Shown here in pieces: positions 11,191-21,782 of a stretch of DNA of 64,000 bases. Within the stretch, counting starts at the first letter, position 1. Every line of letters begins with the position of its first letter. The notes under the pieces were generated by a model that ran no database searches, had not been told where the DNA came from, and was given only the letters and a program-made list of their open reading frames with translations. Made by a program: the position numbers and the translations under genes. The stretch is from Haliclona indistincta (lineage: Eukaryota > Porifera > Demospongiae > Haplosclerida > Chalinidae), in contig OZ024783.1 in assembly GCA_964017065.1 (NCBI GenBank), positions 16,192,561 to 16,256,560 on the forward strand, given 5' to 3'.

Positions 11191-11345
11191 GTATGCCTCG
11201 TGGCTCCGCCCACCGAGGCATAATGAATGAATGACAAACCAACGAACTACTGTACTGTATGCCTCGTGGCTCCGCCCACCGAGGCATAATGCATGACAAA
11301 CCGACGAACTACTGTATGCCTCGTGGCTCCCCCCACCGAGGCATA
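11191..11345 (+). repeat. Three tandem hairpins TATGCCTCGTGG...CCACCGAGGCATA
   Basis: Imperfect palindromes of 31 bp (stem GCCTCG(G)TGG, loop CTCCGC) occur at about 11191-11223, 11259-11288 and 11315-11345, separated by ATGA-CAAACC-ACGAACTACTG spacers. The inverted version occurs at 36426-36458. They form the 3' terminus of family B. Confidence 0.7.
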
Positions 11346-11439
11346 AATATCGTTCTGGTCTCGTTTCAAACTCCCTTCTGCCCGCTATGATTGACACGTG
11401 TTCTTCCAGTGAAGTCCAATGCCCATCTGTTGACGTTCA

Positions 11440-12965
11440 ATGACAATCAAGTTACTGTGTCTACTTAAAAGTCTTGAGTCCCTTAAACAAAAACGACTTC
11501 AACATGTTCACTCTCGTGACATTATGCCGGATGAACTGTTAACTATTAATGATCTGAAGGAAGAAATATTCGTCCAATGTGGAGAAGCGGCCAATTTACC
11601 ACATACACTGGATTTTAAAGTAGGATACTTTTACCGCTCCCAAAACTATGGATAAACAACGAACATGATTTACATGATGCTATAACTATCATTAGAGTAT
11701 AGCTCAATGTTATTGACCAATCAGATTTATTAGATCCGAGGATCTATTTGCTGTAGAGACCATCCGCGAACGGATAGAGTCCATCCGCGAACAGATAGAG
11801 TCCTTCCGCGAACAGATAGACCACAATTTGCTTAGTGAGAGTGCATTCATAACAAGCCATAAAAATTGTTATTGCAAGAACAACGTGATGTGAGGTTTGT
11901 ACACGTGTGAGCGTGAGTGAGTTCCAGAAACTAACTTTTTGTTGCGTCAGAAAGCCACTAGCAGACGCTAAAGCGATGGCGGAAGGACGCTAGGAGACGA
12001 GACAGAGTACCAGCAAGGTGTAACAAGACATGGAAAGCCGTTTAGCGACGTACTCTAGCTAAACTCGACTGTGTTTTCCCATCGCTGAAGTAAGGCCGTG
12101 TTCTTTACAAAACATTTGCGCAGCGTCGAAAATTCCTTGTTGGATAGCAACGGTTGCTATACTCTACGCCGGTTAGAGACCTCGGCCAACGGGATCTACG
12201 CGGTATAGAAACCCTCGCGTCGCCATAGAACCCTCGCGCTAGGCGCTCGGGTTCTATATGGCTTCCTCGGGTTTCTATACCGCGTAGATCCCTTGGCCTC
12301 GGTCTCTAACCTATACTTATAAACAATGACTAACTTACCTTGTGGGCGTTAGCGTCACCATCACCTGAAAGGAACAAGAAGAGAAGAAGATCGACATGTA
12401 CAGATGATGATGATGTTGACAATGCGGATGATCTCACAGGGTAAAACCTGCCACTTTGTTTGTACTATTAACATTATGGTATTTTAATTTGCAGAAAGAA
12501 GAAGCAAAAGAGTGTGTCTGAATTGAGGAAAATAAAACAGAGAGAGTCGTTGCAGGCTAAACATGGTCCTATATACAATGCCATGCAGTACACATTTTGG
12601 GCGGAGGCAATACTAGCTGGAACGCATTCCGGTACAGATGAACCCCTTGCTCTCCTTTGTTTAAGAATGGAAAGTCAAGAAGATCTGGGTCAACATTAAC
12701 TGAAGCATTCTCTGGGCTGGCAAATTCTATCTGTGATGTAATGAAGCACAATACCACTACCACTCCAACTGCAGCAGCTCCTGCTGCTGATTCACCCAGC
12801 AAGATGAGTCAGGTGACCCGTCGTAGCAAGTATCTGGAGCAAATAAGAGAAATACATTCACTGTTTGATATGGGCGCACTCATAGCAACAGAGTACGACG
12901 AACAGAGAAAGGTTGTGGTGGAACAAATGCGTCAGTTAAACAAGCCTGTCACTCAGTCTCAGTAA
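11440..12965 (+). pseudogene. Sponge-type small gene (VGYF / YNAMQYTFWAE domain protein), interrupted
   Basis: Exon-like pieces in order: 11440-11655 (LLTINDLKEEIFVQCGEAAN...LDFKVGYFYRS); about 12369-12439 (ERNKKRRRSTCTDDDDVD, ending at a GG|GTAAAA donor); and from 12495 after an AG acceptor (KKKQKSVSELRKIKQRES, HGPIYNAMQYTFWAEAILAGTH), finishing KSRRSGSTLTEAF...MRQLNKPVTQSQ at TAA 12963-12965. The order and motifs match a protein family I recall from sponge and cnidarian assemblies: an N-terminal F-VGYF domain, KYTPMQYR-W-EMI, then a helical C-terminus with EEY..R. Defects: one frameshift near 12650 (GTDEP to FKNGKSRR), one in RSQNYG near 11640, and a ~620-bp repeat (11694-12317) between the first two exons, possibly intronic. 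Function unknown. Confidence 0.5.
11694..12317. mobile_element. Repeat family C, copy 1
   Basis: About 620 bp bounded by AGTATAGCTCAATG and CTCTAACCTATACT (short inverted AGTATAG/CTATACT ends). A second copy is at 27041-27640. Internally it has GATAGAGTCC(A/T)TCCGCGAAC direct repeats and an inverted GATC(T/C)ACGCGGTATAGAAACC block. The target duplication is not clear. Confidence 0.6.
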
Positions 12966-13012
12966 ACACTTTCGGCATATATTCACGTCTACATATACCC
13001 AATTCACTTTAA

Positions 13013-13144
13013 CCCTTTAATTACTAACTTATCTTGCTGAAATTTTAACCTCGTAAATACTGACCACTTCTCTCGTGAATATCTCGTATGTATTTTGTGC
13101 TACCGGTCTCAAATTTGCGTCCTTTTATGCCAGTGAGTAGCTAA
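13013..13144 (+). mobile_element. piggyBac-like MITE, 3'-truncated fragment
   Basis: Starts after TTAA (13009-13012) with CCCTTTAATTACTAA and follows the 591-bp family through GTGAGTAGC, then breaks into unrelated DNA. No right terminus is present. Confidence 0.75.
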
Positions 13145-13539
13145 ATTGTTCAATGATCATGGGATTAGAAACATATTACTGAAACATGGTACAGAATGCT
13201 ACATAATATATCCAGAATGTCGAATGTAACCAATGCAGTCTTCTTGTGTGACACTCGCAAATTCCATTGTTACTAAAAGTCTAACTGATGTTAAACCATG
13301 ATATGAATAATTCCCTTTGATGTGATGAGGTATCCAAATTCCCATATACACCTAGTACTATTGCACAATCACTTTTGAATATTTTCATAATTCACACAAT
13401 ACTTTGCAATTCTCATACAGTCATCAGTTATTGTGAAATACAACTGAACAAGAAGTAAAATTGTACACTGGAACACTACTAAGGTTCATCGAGCTACTGA
13501 TCAGCAGTTTTGTAGTCTTGCAATTTTTACTTTCTTCAC
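13145..13539. other. A/T-rich spacer, nothing recognised
   Basis: No coding frame, tandem repeat or terminal inverted repeat was found here. It leads into the 3' end of the Crypton ORF on the minus strand. Confidence 0.4.
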
Positions 13540-14437
13540 TATAGACGGCTTCGCCTTCTTTGCCATTTGTAAAATCTTGCTCGAGTTCTTGTGATATCTC
13601 TTTGTAGAGCCGTACAGCATTTGTAGTATGATGACCAGTTATACCATGATCTGCTGCTCATCAACTCCAGCTTGAAAAAGTCTAGTAGCACATTTTCTCC
13701 GTAGGGAGTGGTTAGTAAAGTTCCCTTCAACTCCTATTGTGGCACATAGTCTCTTGACAGTATTTCCCAGTACATTGTGCCCGATTGCACGATTGTAGTA
13801 CCAACAATCTTGACATGGTTTGGCAAATGGCTTCAGATAGAACACATCTTTTGGTGAATCTTTAGGTCGCAATGCCACATACTTCTGGTACAGTCGAATG
13901 CAGCATCTCTTTGGATCAGCTTCATTGGCAAAACACTTAGTGACTTTACCGACTTGTTTGTGACTTTCCGTTCATTTAAGCCACCTTGCCGATCCTTCCG
14001 GCGACTGACCCTGATTCAGTGTAGATAAGATAGGCTGTAGCATCAGGTGGTGTTACCAGCTGCAGCATGTCGGGACGTAGGTCTCGATGCTCCTGTCCAC
14101 TCCTTAAAGCGAAACTGGCAGAACACAAGAGTATCAACTAGCTTAGCCGGTGTGTCATCTCCGAGTACATTCTCCTCCCATAGCTTCTCTTCGATGTCTT
14201 CAGAGATGCAGTCTGCTCGCTTGGTATAATTGTTCCAATTCCTTGTTTGTGTAGGTCTTTTAGCACAGAATCTAGAACACTCGATCCGAAAGTAGGCAAA
14301 TGAACTGACTATAATATCCTTGAATATATCAACGTCATCTATTTGTCCTTGATCTGCGAGAATGCAACGTTCAGATCGTACTTGCCGTTGCACACCAGCA
14401 CAAAGGCTGTACAAAGAACCACCTTGGTATTCAAGAC

Positions 14438-15832
14438 CAGTGGCGGATCTGGCCTGAGGTCTTGGAGGTGGCTTAATTTATTCATGTGATTTGTATAGTT
14501 AAAAATATACGAGGCTTGTTTACATTCGTATATTAGGGAGGCACGGTAGTGCCTCCCTATGTAGGGTTGAACGGGAAAACAAGATGGCGGCTACATTCAA
14601 TGTATTAGCGTTCAAACGCTGATATTTCGCCTCGTGATGAACTCTATACGTCCAAAGACATTTAGATCTGCTCACTGGCGTTGCCCCATCTTACAGTAGC
14701 AAGGAGATTGCTCGAAATTGTTACTAAAGTGACGAACCTGGAAACGGTGAAAATCGACTTTCGTCATCTTCGTTTTCTTCTTCTTCTTCTTCTTTCTTCC
14801 ACTCGCCTAGCGCCTTTACGCGAGTGGTGCCGAGACCAAAACACTCACGAACAGTCGTGAAATTCTCCTGGCAGGTGCCTTTTGAACATTGTTTTTAGCG
14901 AAACGGCGATCTAAATTCCGCGAGTTTCTCGATCGTGATCCGTTGTCAGGTAAGTGTTAGACGCCATTACTGCGATTGCGCAATACGCACGTGACCAAGC
15001 ACTATAGCACACGTGACCAAGCACTAGCTTGACTATCGTCCCGCCGTATGGATGACGGGTGAGAACACATTTGTCTGGAGTCTTCGAAGACGGTAAGCTC
15101 GAGTAGGATTACCATTCTGCACTTGCCAGATAATTATAACCGCCGTACAGATCTCTACATCAAGTTTGGGCGGGGCTCCTATGCACTGCATGCAAGCATG
15201 CATGCGTAGGCGGGCTGATATGTACAGCATAACAATTACTTTTAGATACAAGTTTAAAATTGTTAATCATAAAAGAAAAGCCATCAACAACAGGAAAAAT
15301 AAACCAATGGTGGAAACAAAGACGGCTCAGTACGTGTATGATGAACTGCACTTCACTGAAAAAGAAAAAAGGACACAAACAAGAAAATTAAAAAGATTTC
15401 TATCGAAATCAAAAGGATGTAGGGTTGTGAAATTTACCACTGGTCCACAATGTAAACTAACAAGGAACAAGCATGGAATGGTAACACGATTGACTTGCTA
15501 ACAGACCATAGATCCCTACATCAGTGGCTGTATATACATGTAAGATCAATATTTTGTCACAAGCTGGATGCACGTTAGGTGTCAGTCAACAGCAACTAGC
15601 TGAACTAGCTATAGCCAACCACAGCAGCCACTGATGTAGGGATCTATGGTCTGTTAGCAAGTCAATCGTGTTACCATTCCATGCTTGTTCCTTGTTAGTT
15701 TACATTGTGGACCAGTGGTAAATTTCACAACCCTACATCCTTTTGATTTCGATAGAAATCTTTTTAATTTTCTTGTAAAATAGGGGGCCTGACCAATTTA
15801 GGGGGCCTGGCCCCCCTGTAGATCCGCCACTG
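14438..15832. mobile_element. hAT-like MITE (8-bp TSD) inserted in the Crypton ORF
   Basis: Terminal inverted repeats CAGTGGCGGATC (14438-14449) and GATCCGCCACTG (15821-15832). TTCAAGAC is directly repeated at 14430-14437 and 15833-15840. An 8-bp duplication with CA...TG ends is diagnostic of the hAT superfamily. Only about 150 bp is hAT sequence (TGAGGTC...; AGGGGGCCTGGCCCCCC near the right end). The rest is an F1 foldback copy (14535-15776) nested inside. Confidence 0.88.
14535..15776 (+). mobile_element. F1 foldback element, complete copy b
   Basis: Architecture in order: a perfect 24-bp hairpin AGGGAGGCAC/GTGCCTCCCT (14535-14558); TGTAGGGTTGAAC; an AAGATGGCGG motif (14581-14590); a TTC-rich tract at 14769-14800; a unique body to 15365; then a foldback (arms about 15383-15535 and 15620-15776) ending in GATTTCGATAGAAATC and a T-rich tail. 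No protein. The length of about 1.24 kb equals that of the inverted copy at 55089-56345. Confidence 0.75.
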
Positions 15833-16075
15833 TTCAAGACCTTGCTTGTTCCGAACCTTGACTACAAATCTGGATAACCAGTAATTGAGACGTTCATTAG
15901 TGATCTCTGATAGCTTTGGAGGAAACTCATTGCCTGCTGTCTGCCTATTAGTACCCCAGTCTTTCCAAGTGGTTGTTGCCCAAGCTGTACTCTTCTGTGT
16001 AGCCTTTGGTATAGAGCCAGTTATTTTCTTAAGAAGGTCTTCTTCACTGACTGGAGCAGCAAATCGTGTTATTAT

Positions 16076-17485
16076 TATTATTATTAATGATTTTACAGCA
16101 TACACAATTAACTAGTATACACTGAAGGACTAGTAGCAATTTCTGCTACTAACTACCTAATACAAAAATTAACACAAGTAAGTTTGCATTTTGCACACGG
16201 ACAGAAGAAATGAAAAGTACAGGGATTATCTGATTGGAAATGCTCATGAAAATGAGACCAAAAGAATTGAATGATTTTGGATTTAATTGTTGAAGAGGAT
16301 AAGGTGAGGTCGATTGGGGGAAGAGAGTTCCATAATCTGGGTAATCGATTAAAATGAAAATTACTTAACATATTAGAAGATTTAGTGTGACATAGTTTAT
16401 TAAAAGTTGAAGATCGGGTTGAGGCAGAACTGAAAGATACAAAATCAAGAATGTTAAAATTTGAACTGGGATACTTAACAGAATTAACAAAGAACATGAT
16501 ATCAGATAACTCTAAAAAGTACATGAAAGGAAGAATATTAAGTGTAATAAGACGAGATTTATAATCTGAAGTGAAGTCACCAGTGATGTACTTTATTGCA
16601 CGTCGTTGCACACGCTCAAGGGCTAATATATCTTTAAGGAGATCATGGATGCCAGATTTGTGAGCCATGAGTGAGCCGTGATCTGACAAGTGAGAGATAC
16701 AACTTTTTCTTAGCAGAGATGGCTGTGGAGTGAAATGTTCTTTGAAGAACTCCAAGAGTTTTGTAAGCATTTTTTATAATGTGATCATAATGCTTGGAAA
16801 ATGAAAGATCACCATTGATAATTACACCGAGATCCTTGTAATGCTCAGAAGATAGGATAGGACTTTGGTCAATAAAATACGTGGGGGGAGGAGAAGAGCA
16901 ACGAGAGGGAAGGAAGCGCACATGTTTACACTTATTGACATTGAAGGCCATACCCCAGACCTTGCACCAGGAACTGATGTGAGTGATGTCATTTTGGAGA
17001 GTAATGGCATCTGTAGGAGTAGCAACCCTTTTGGAGCATTTGGTATCATCTGCATAGAGTAGAGTGTGTGAAAACAGAACTGATAGGGGAAGGTCATTGA
17101 TATATATGACAAACAATAAAGGACCCAATATACTTCCTTGAGGAACACCGGATAGAACTGGAAGAATAGTTGAGTGACAACCTGAGATAGAAACACGATG
17201 ATGCCTATTTGACAAGTAAGAACGAAACCACAACCATAGATCACCAGTTATACCAAAAGACCAAAGTTTGAGGAGCAATTCTGAATGAGGGACAGTGCCA
17301 AAAGCCTTTTGGAAATCTAGAAAAATAGAGTCCGTACAGGTATCCGATGTTATAATGCGGTGAAGAAAGACAAGAAGTTGTTGTGTAGTTGAACGACTGG
17401 GTAGAAAACCAAACTGAGCAGGGACAGCAGAGCCAAGGACATGATCAATGATTTTGTTATATATTATGTGTTGGTCTCAGAGGTG
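16076..17485 (-). mobile_element. Non-LTR retrotransposon 1, 5'-truncated (RT C-terminal half)
   Basis: Reverse transcriptase palm and thumb on the minus strand. Motif A is FLDFQKAFGTVPH (near 17310), motif B is GVPQGSILGPLLFVIYINDLP (17100-17160) and motif C is LLYADDTKCSK (about 17030). The thumb region follows (VNKCKHVRFLPSR, LGVIINGDLSFSKH, RTFHSTAISAKKKLYLSLVRSRLTHGSQIWHP), and the C-terminus is RVQRRAIKYITGDFTSDYKSRL. One frameshift separates the two halves near 16700. The 3' end is a (TAA/ATT)n tail at 16068-16086, as in CR1/L2/I-type LINEs. There is no endonuclease domain. It lies at the N-terminal edge of the Crypton ORF. The 3' end of a related copy occurs at 31508-31745. Confidence 0.8.
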
Positions 17486-17696
17486 AATTGCTAACGGCAT
17501 CTGCGTTCTCTTGGGCATGGTACTGTTGGCCGGGGCGGTGGTACATCGATATCTGCAAGCAAGCGATCCAGAGTAAAGTCTTCTTCTCCCATAAAGCCAT
17601 ACTTCTCTCTCAGCTCTACTTCTTTCTCGTACATTTGCGAAGCAGCAAGAAATATTTCGTCTTTTATGGCAAACATAAAGCTCAATAGCCAGTGGC
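17486..17696 (-). pseudogene. Possible Crypton N-terminal piece
   Basis: The translation MFAIKDEIFLAASQMYEKEV, then ELREKYGFMGEEDF and LLADIDVPPPRP, runs to PRERRCR just before the 5' end of retrotransposon 1. After the retrotransposon the Crypton frame opens with RFAAPVSEEDLL. Acidic N-termini followed by RFA-P-SE-DL are usual in DUF3504 proteins. I infer that the retrotransposon split one ORF. A target duplication was not resolved, so the link is tentative. Confidence 0.4.
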
Positions 17697-20240
17697 TAAT
17701 AGAGAGCAGCAAAAATAAATAAATATAATAAAATAGTAATAAAATACGACTATTATAAATTATGGTAGTGTTAATAATATTATGGTAGGGTATTGTTAAT
17801 ATGTCTAGAGACTTGAAAAGAAAAACTGGACAGAGAGAGAGAAGACTTGATAGAAGAGTCAAGAGAGTTCCATAGAAGAATTGCAGAGGGAAAATAGGAT
17901 TTAGAGAAGGAACTGGAGCGGGAAAAAATAGGAAGGAAGTTGTTAGGGTCATAGGAGCGAATGGGGTAGGGAGGACGGGGGTATTTTATGAGAATAGAGG
18001 AGCAAGGAAAGTGAGAAGGGTTGTGGGAAATTTTAAAGAGAGATTTTAGACTTGAAATTTTGCGGCGAGAAGAGAGACTAGAAATGTGATGAGAAGAAGA
18101 AATAGAGGGAATAGAGTCGGAATCGAATTTAGAAGCGAGATTTAAAGCAAAAGACTGGACAGATTCTAGTTTAGAAGAGAGTGTGGAAGAGGAAGGAGAC
18201 CAGACAGGAGAGTAGTATTCGAGAATTGGACGGACTAATGAAAAATATAAACGAATAATAGAAGAGGAAGAAGAAAAACGATAAAAATGTCTGAAAATTA
18301 AACCTAATACTTTACGGGACTTTTTACAAATGGGAGAAATGTGCATGGAGAAAGAAAGAGACGGAGTGAGAAAAACACCTAGATACTTAAAAAAATAAAC
18401 ACGGTCAATAGGGGAGTCAGAGATAAGCAGAGGAGGGAGAGAATTAACAAAAGAGGAGTTAGAGCGTTGAAAGAACATATATTTACACTTAGAGGGGTTA
18501 AGGAAAAGAAAATTAGAAGAGAGCCAAGAAGAAACAGAAGAGAGGTCTGATTGGAGGTTATAAAAATCATGAGAGGAGTTAATAGGTTTAAAGATAAATA
18601 TATCGTCAGCATAGAGGATGAGGTGGCAATTGAGTGAGAGGGAAAGATGAGTGATTCCATTTACATATAATATGAAGAGCAGAGGACCAAGAATTGAGCC
18701 TTGTGGAACGCCAGAGAGAACAGATTGAGAAGAAGAGGAGGAGCCATTGAGACGGACAGACTGAGACCTGTTGAGAAGGTAGGAATGCAGCCAGTTTAAC
18801 AGGAGAGGAGGAAAGTTTTGAGAAGAGAGGAGGTCAAGCAGAGGTTGATGAGGGACAGAGTCAAAGGCTTTTTTTAGATCTAGGAATACACCACAAACGG
18901 AGGAGTTTGACTCAAGGAGAGAGTGTATGGAATGAGTAGAGTAGAGAAGAGCATTGGTAGTAGATCTGTGGGGAACAAAACCAAATTGAAGAGGAGAAAT
19001 TAAATTATTAGAGAGAGAGAAATCAAGAAGGATAGAATGGATGTGTTTTTCAAGGAGTTTATTAACTAAAGAGAGGAGAGAGATGGGAAGATAATTAGAG
19101 GGTGAGGATGAAGGAGGAGAGGATTTAGGAATGGGGACAATAGAGGAGATTTTCCAGTCAAGGGGGACAAGACCGGAGGAGATGGAAAGGTTGAATAAAA
19201 TAGAGAGAGGGAGAGAGATAGAATGAGCAGAGGATTTAAGCATAAAAGAGGAAATAGAATCAGGACCAGAGGCAGTTTTGGTGGGGAGAGACATGATTAA
19301 CTTTAGAACAGTATCTTCAGTGCACAAGAAAGTATGATCAAGAGGAGGACAGGAGAAAGGAGGGATTGGATTAAGAGGGTTAGCTGAAGAATTGAAACAA
19401 GAAGCAAAGAAAGAATTTAGACAGTGGGACTTGTCGGAATCAGAAGTGAGGAGAGAGCCGTTGGAGAAGAGGGGAGGGACAGTAGAAGGAGACTTGCGAA
19501 GAGATTTTACGAAGGACCAGAATTTATCAGGAGAGGAAGAGAGTTGATTTTTTATAGAAGAATAAATAGAATTTTGGAGGGAACGGTATAAAGGAAGGAG
19601 GCTTGGGGAAGATTTAGAGTGGCGGAAGAGAGCTTGACGGCGACGAATTTTTGGAAGGAGGGATTTAGGGAGCCAAGGAGGGAGAGGAGAAGGAGAGATC
19701 AGTTTCGTGGGAATACATAGAGACATAATGTCTAGGAACTTTGATTTGAAAGCAGACCAGCATTCGTCTATGTCGGAGGAAGAGAGGAGAGAAGTCCAAG
19801 AGACCTCAGATAAGAGAGTGTTCATTAAATCTATGTTAGCTTTTTTGTAAATCCAGACTTTTCGTTTGTAACGGAAAGGAGGAGCTTTATGGCATGAAGA
19901 GGGTAGGCTAGTGGATAGAAGAATGGAGAGGTGATCAGAAGAGGAGACAGGAGAAAGAATAGTGTGGGAAGAAGAGAAGGAAGATGGAACAAAAGCTAGA
20001 TCAATAGTTGAGGGAGAACCTGATGGGGAGAAATGAGTGGGATTTGAAATAATTTGAGAGAGAGAATAGGAGGCAGCAAAGGATTTTAAATCAGAGAGCA
20101 GAGGGCTTTCAGAGGAGGAGGCCTTAGAAAAATTAATGTTAAAGTCACCTACAATGAGTAAGTTGGAAATTGTGGAGGAGGGAAGAGAAGAGATTAAGGA
20201 AATGAATGAAGATAAAGCAGTGTCTTCGAAATCCATGCCG
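17697..20240 (-). mobile_element. Non-LTR retrotransposon 2 (APE-type endonuclease remnant plus full RT)
   Basis: ORF of 818 residues at 17780-20236. It begins inside an APE-like endonuclease: LLIVGDFNINF (the GDFN motif) at about residues 26-36 and SSSDHLSILLS (SDH motif) near residue 100. The full reverse transcriptase follows: TASGPDSISSFML, LQFGFVPHRSTTNALLYS, GVFLDLKKAFDSVPHQPLLD (motif A), GVPQGSILGPLLFILYVNGI (motif B), LILYADDIFIF (motif C) and YFFKYLGVFLTPSLSFS. The C-terminal SLVRPILEYYSPVWSP segment is typical of CR1/Jockey-group elements. The protein is strikingly Ser-rich. The first third of the endonuclease is missing, so it is 5'-truncated though otherwise open, which implies a fairly recent insertion. 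The tail is A/T-rich (17697-17770). Confidence 0.85.
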
Positions 20241-20560
20241 GAGTCGTGGCCAGAGCCTGTGTGAAGGGAGCGTGGAGTGACTGGAGAATGCGGTACAGCA
20301 ACACGCGCTGGTCTCCTTTAATATTCGCGTGTACTATTGCGCAATTTCGCTTGTTCCACGTGGATTATTGCGCAATTTTGCTTGTTCCACGTGGATTATT
20401 GCGCAATGCAGCTTGTAGTTGCGCAATAATGTACTAATGCGCTAATCGGCATCATGGTTTAAACCGGTTATACACCTCGGTGTATAGCCTACATACAGGG
20501 GATTCAGTACAGGTTGCTTGTCCAACGCCAATTTTGTAATGATTATAACGCATGCGCATT
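20241..20560. repeat. Short tandem repeat of a ~29-bp ATTGCGCAAT unit
   Basis: ATTGCGCAATTT(C/T)GCTTGTTCCACGTGG is repeated three times at about 20334-20410, with the last unit degenerate. The core ATTGCGCAAT is palindromic. No gene was recognised in this stretch. Confidence 0.6.
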
Positions 20561-20564
20561 GTAA

Positions 20565-21146
20565 TACTGCCACTCACCTGCCGACCGCTTTGGGGACCAT
20601 CATGTGGGATGTGGTGGAAACAGTGATAGAATCCATCGCCACAACTCCATTCGAGATGCAATTTTTTCAGCAGCCCAAACAGCTGCCCTCGCGCCTCGAA
20701 GGGAGCTCCCTCATCTCATCCCAAACCGCCAATCTCGCCCCGCTGATATCTTTCTCCCTAGCTGGGATCGCGGTCGCCCTGCTGCTCTGGACATCTCAGT
20801 CATTTCTACTCTCCAGAATCTCACCGTCCAGAGAGCTGCTTCTACTCCCGGCCATGCTCTTCAGGTTGGTGAATTGAGAAAAAGAACGCTTCATGATGCC
20901 CCTTGTGCGGCTGTTGGCATATCTTTTCTCCCTATTCTCTTTGAGTCTCTGGGGGGGCTCAGCTCTCTCTCTGCCACGACCATCTCTACTATCGGTCGCC
21001 ACCTGGGCCAACGCATTGGTTCTCCACCAGCCGACACCAAAAGGCACCTATTTCAAAGATGCTCTATTACACTGTGGAGGGGGAATGCTGCCCTATGGCT
21101 AAACAGAATGTCCACAGTCTCTTCAAGAGTGGATGGAATTATTTGA
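20565..21146 (+). pseudogene. Retroelement-associated C-terminal domain fragment (GDHHVGCGGN type)
   Basis: The frame reads PADRFGDHHVGCGGNSDRIH, then IFSAAQTAALAPRRELP, SRPADIFLPSWDRG, AALDISVIS, HALQVGELRKRTLHDAPCAA, VGISFLPILFESLGG and RHLFQRCSITLWRGNAALWL, stopping at 21144-21146. This matches the conserved region C-terminal to reverse transcriptase in a retroelement family common in sponges and corals (recalled pattern GDHHVGC-G-GDRI-RHN-LRD). The RT core is absent, so it is a 5'-truncated relic. The frame is nevertheless clean for about 190 codons, with an A-rich tail at 21180-21210. Confidence 0.6.
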
Positions 21147-21253
21147 CTTGTTTGTTTTTTCTCATAAAATATTTATTAAAAAGTAAAAAAAAAAAGGAAA
21201 AAAATTGTAATACAAACTAGCACAGTAAGTACGTACGTACGAACGTATGCATT

Positions 21254-21301
21254 AGTCTAGCAGCTAACCCTCCCGCCTACGGGAGGGTTAGCTGCTAGAC
21301 T
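21254..21301. repeat. Near-perfect 48-bp palindrome
   Basis: AGTCTAGCAGCTAACCCTCCCG pairs with its exact inverse across a CCTA loop. It has the position and style of the 5' hairpins seen in the F1-type elements, but no AAGATGGCGG follows, so membership is uncertain. The DNA from 21302 to 21782 contains no recognised gene. Confidence 0.65.
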
Positions 21302-21782
21302 ACTGTATACTCAGCTAGCATTCCAATGGCGCTGCCCTTGCCAACATTCATTTTGGCATAAAACTTCGCCATCGCACGCTGGACCTAGACGTCTTTTAGC
21401 TCTACTCGATCGCCAACACGTGGGCTATACCGTAACAGAACGATTTTTCTAAATAAACGCCACACTGCAGAGAAAAACGGGAAAATCCATGCTGCTCGAC
21501 GGGCAACGGTGCTTTCTAGGCGCGCTAGCGAAAAAATCGCTCTGTTACTTGATTGTAGCTTTGTTGAAACTTGCATTTCTGGAATCTTGAGCTCATTCAA
21601 GTCTTCAATGGTGAGTTTTATATCATGGACCGCGTTTCTCCGTGTTCTTACAAGCAAGCCAGCCCGTTAATTTCACGATACGAGTAGCTATCCAGACGCA
21701 CTAGCTATACTGCTAATGTCGCTCTGTCTGCTGCTTTAGTTTTCCTGAAACACTGACCATAGCAACGCGCAGCGCCGTGAAT

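Larger units (their letters stand above)
8885..11350 (+). repeat. Tandem array of ~590-bp 'GCACC-GGTGC' units (family B)
   Basis: Three head-to-tail units begin at about 8885, 9477 and 10663 with GCACCA(A/T)(A/T)GGTGC followed within a few bases by TGCCTCGGTGG. Units 1 and 2 share their full length, including ACAGCAACAAACTGCAGC and the GGACAGAATGA junction. Unit 2 contains a 590-bp inserted palindrome. Unit 3 ends in three hairpins. Related pieces are at 36425-37740 (minus), 62404-62510 and 63385-64000. No protein is evident. The element appears to be non-autonomous, with TGCCTCGGTGG/CCACCGAGGCA ends. Confidence 0.7.
13540..16075 (-). pseudogene. Crypton-type tyrosine recombinase (DUF3504/QRICH1-like), interrupted
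   Basis: Reading leftward, the N-terminal SAM-like core-binding part is at 16060-15841 (FAAPVSEEDLLKKITGSIPK, STAWATTTWKDWGTNRQ, LNYWLSRFVVKVRNKQGLE). It continues at 14429-14043 (YQGGSLYSLCAGVQRQVRSE, IDDVDIFKDI, FCQFRFKEW). The catalytic part is at 13930-13540 (CCIRLYQKYVALRPKDS, VFYLKPF, IGHNVLGNTVKRLCATIGVEG, FTNHSLRRKCATRLFQAGVD, then GHHTTNAVRLYKEISQEL in a shifted frame). HSLR, GHH and the Tyr of RLYKE correspond to tyrosine-recombinase active-site positions (family knowledge). Defects: a 1.4-kb insertion at 14438-15832, a stop near 13980 and a 1-nt shift near 13645. Excising the insertion with one TSD copy restores the frame at GLEYQGG. An N-terminal piece probably lies at 17490-17690. 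Confidence 0.75.

Noticed and set aside
11191..11345. Possible CRISPR or integron attC sites from three spaced hairpins
   Set aside because: Spacers are near-identical to one another, only three units are present, and the same hairpin ends another dispersed repeat at 36426.
21385..21657. 90-codon minus-strand frame
   Set aside because: No recognisable domain. It lies in repeat-like DNA beside a palindrome and was not supported as a gene.
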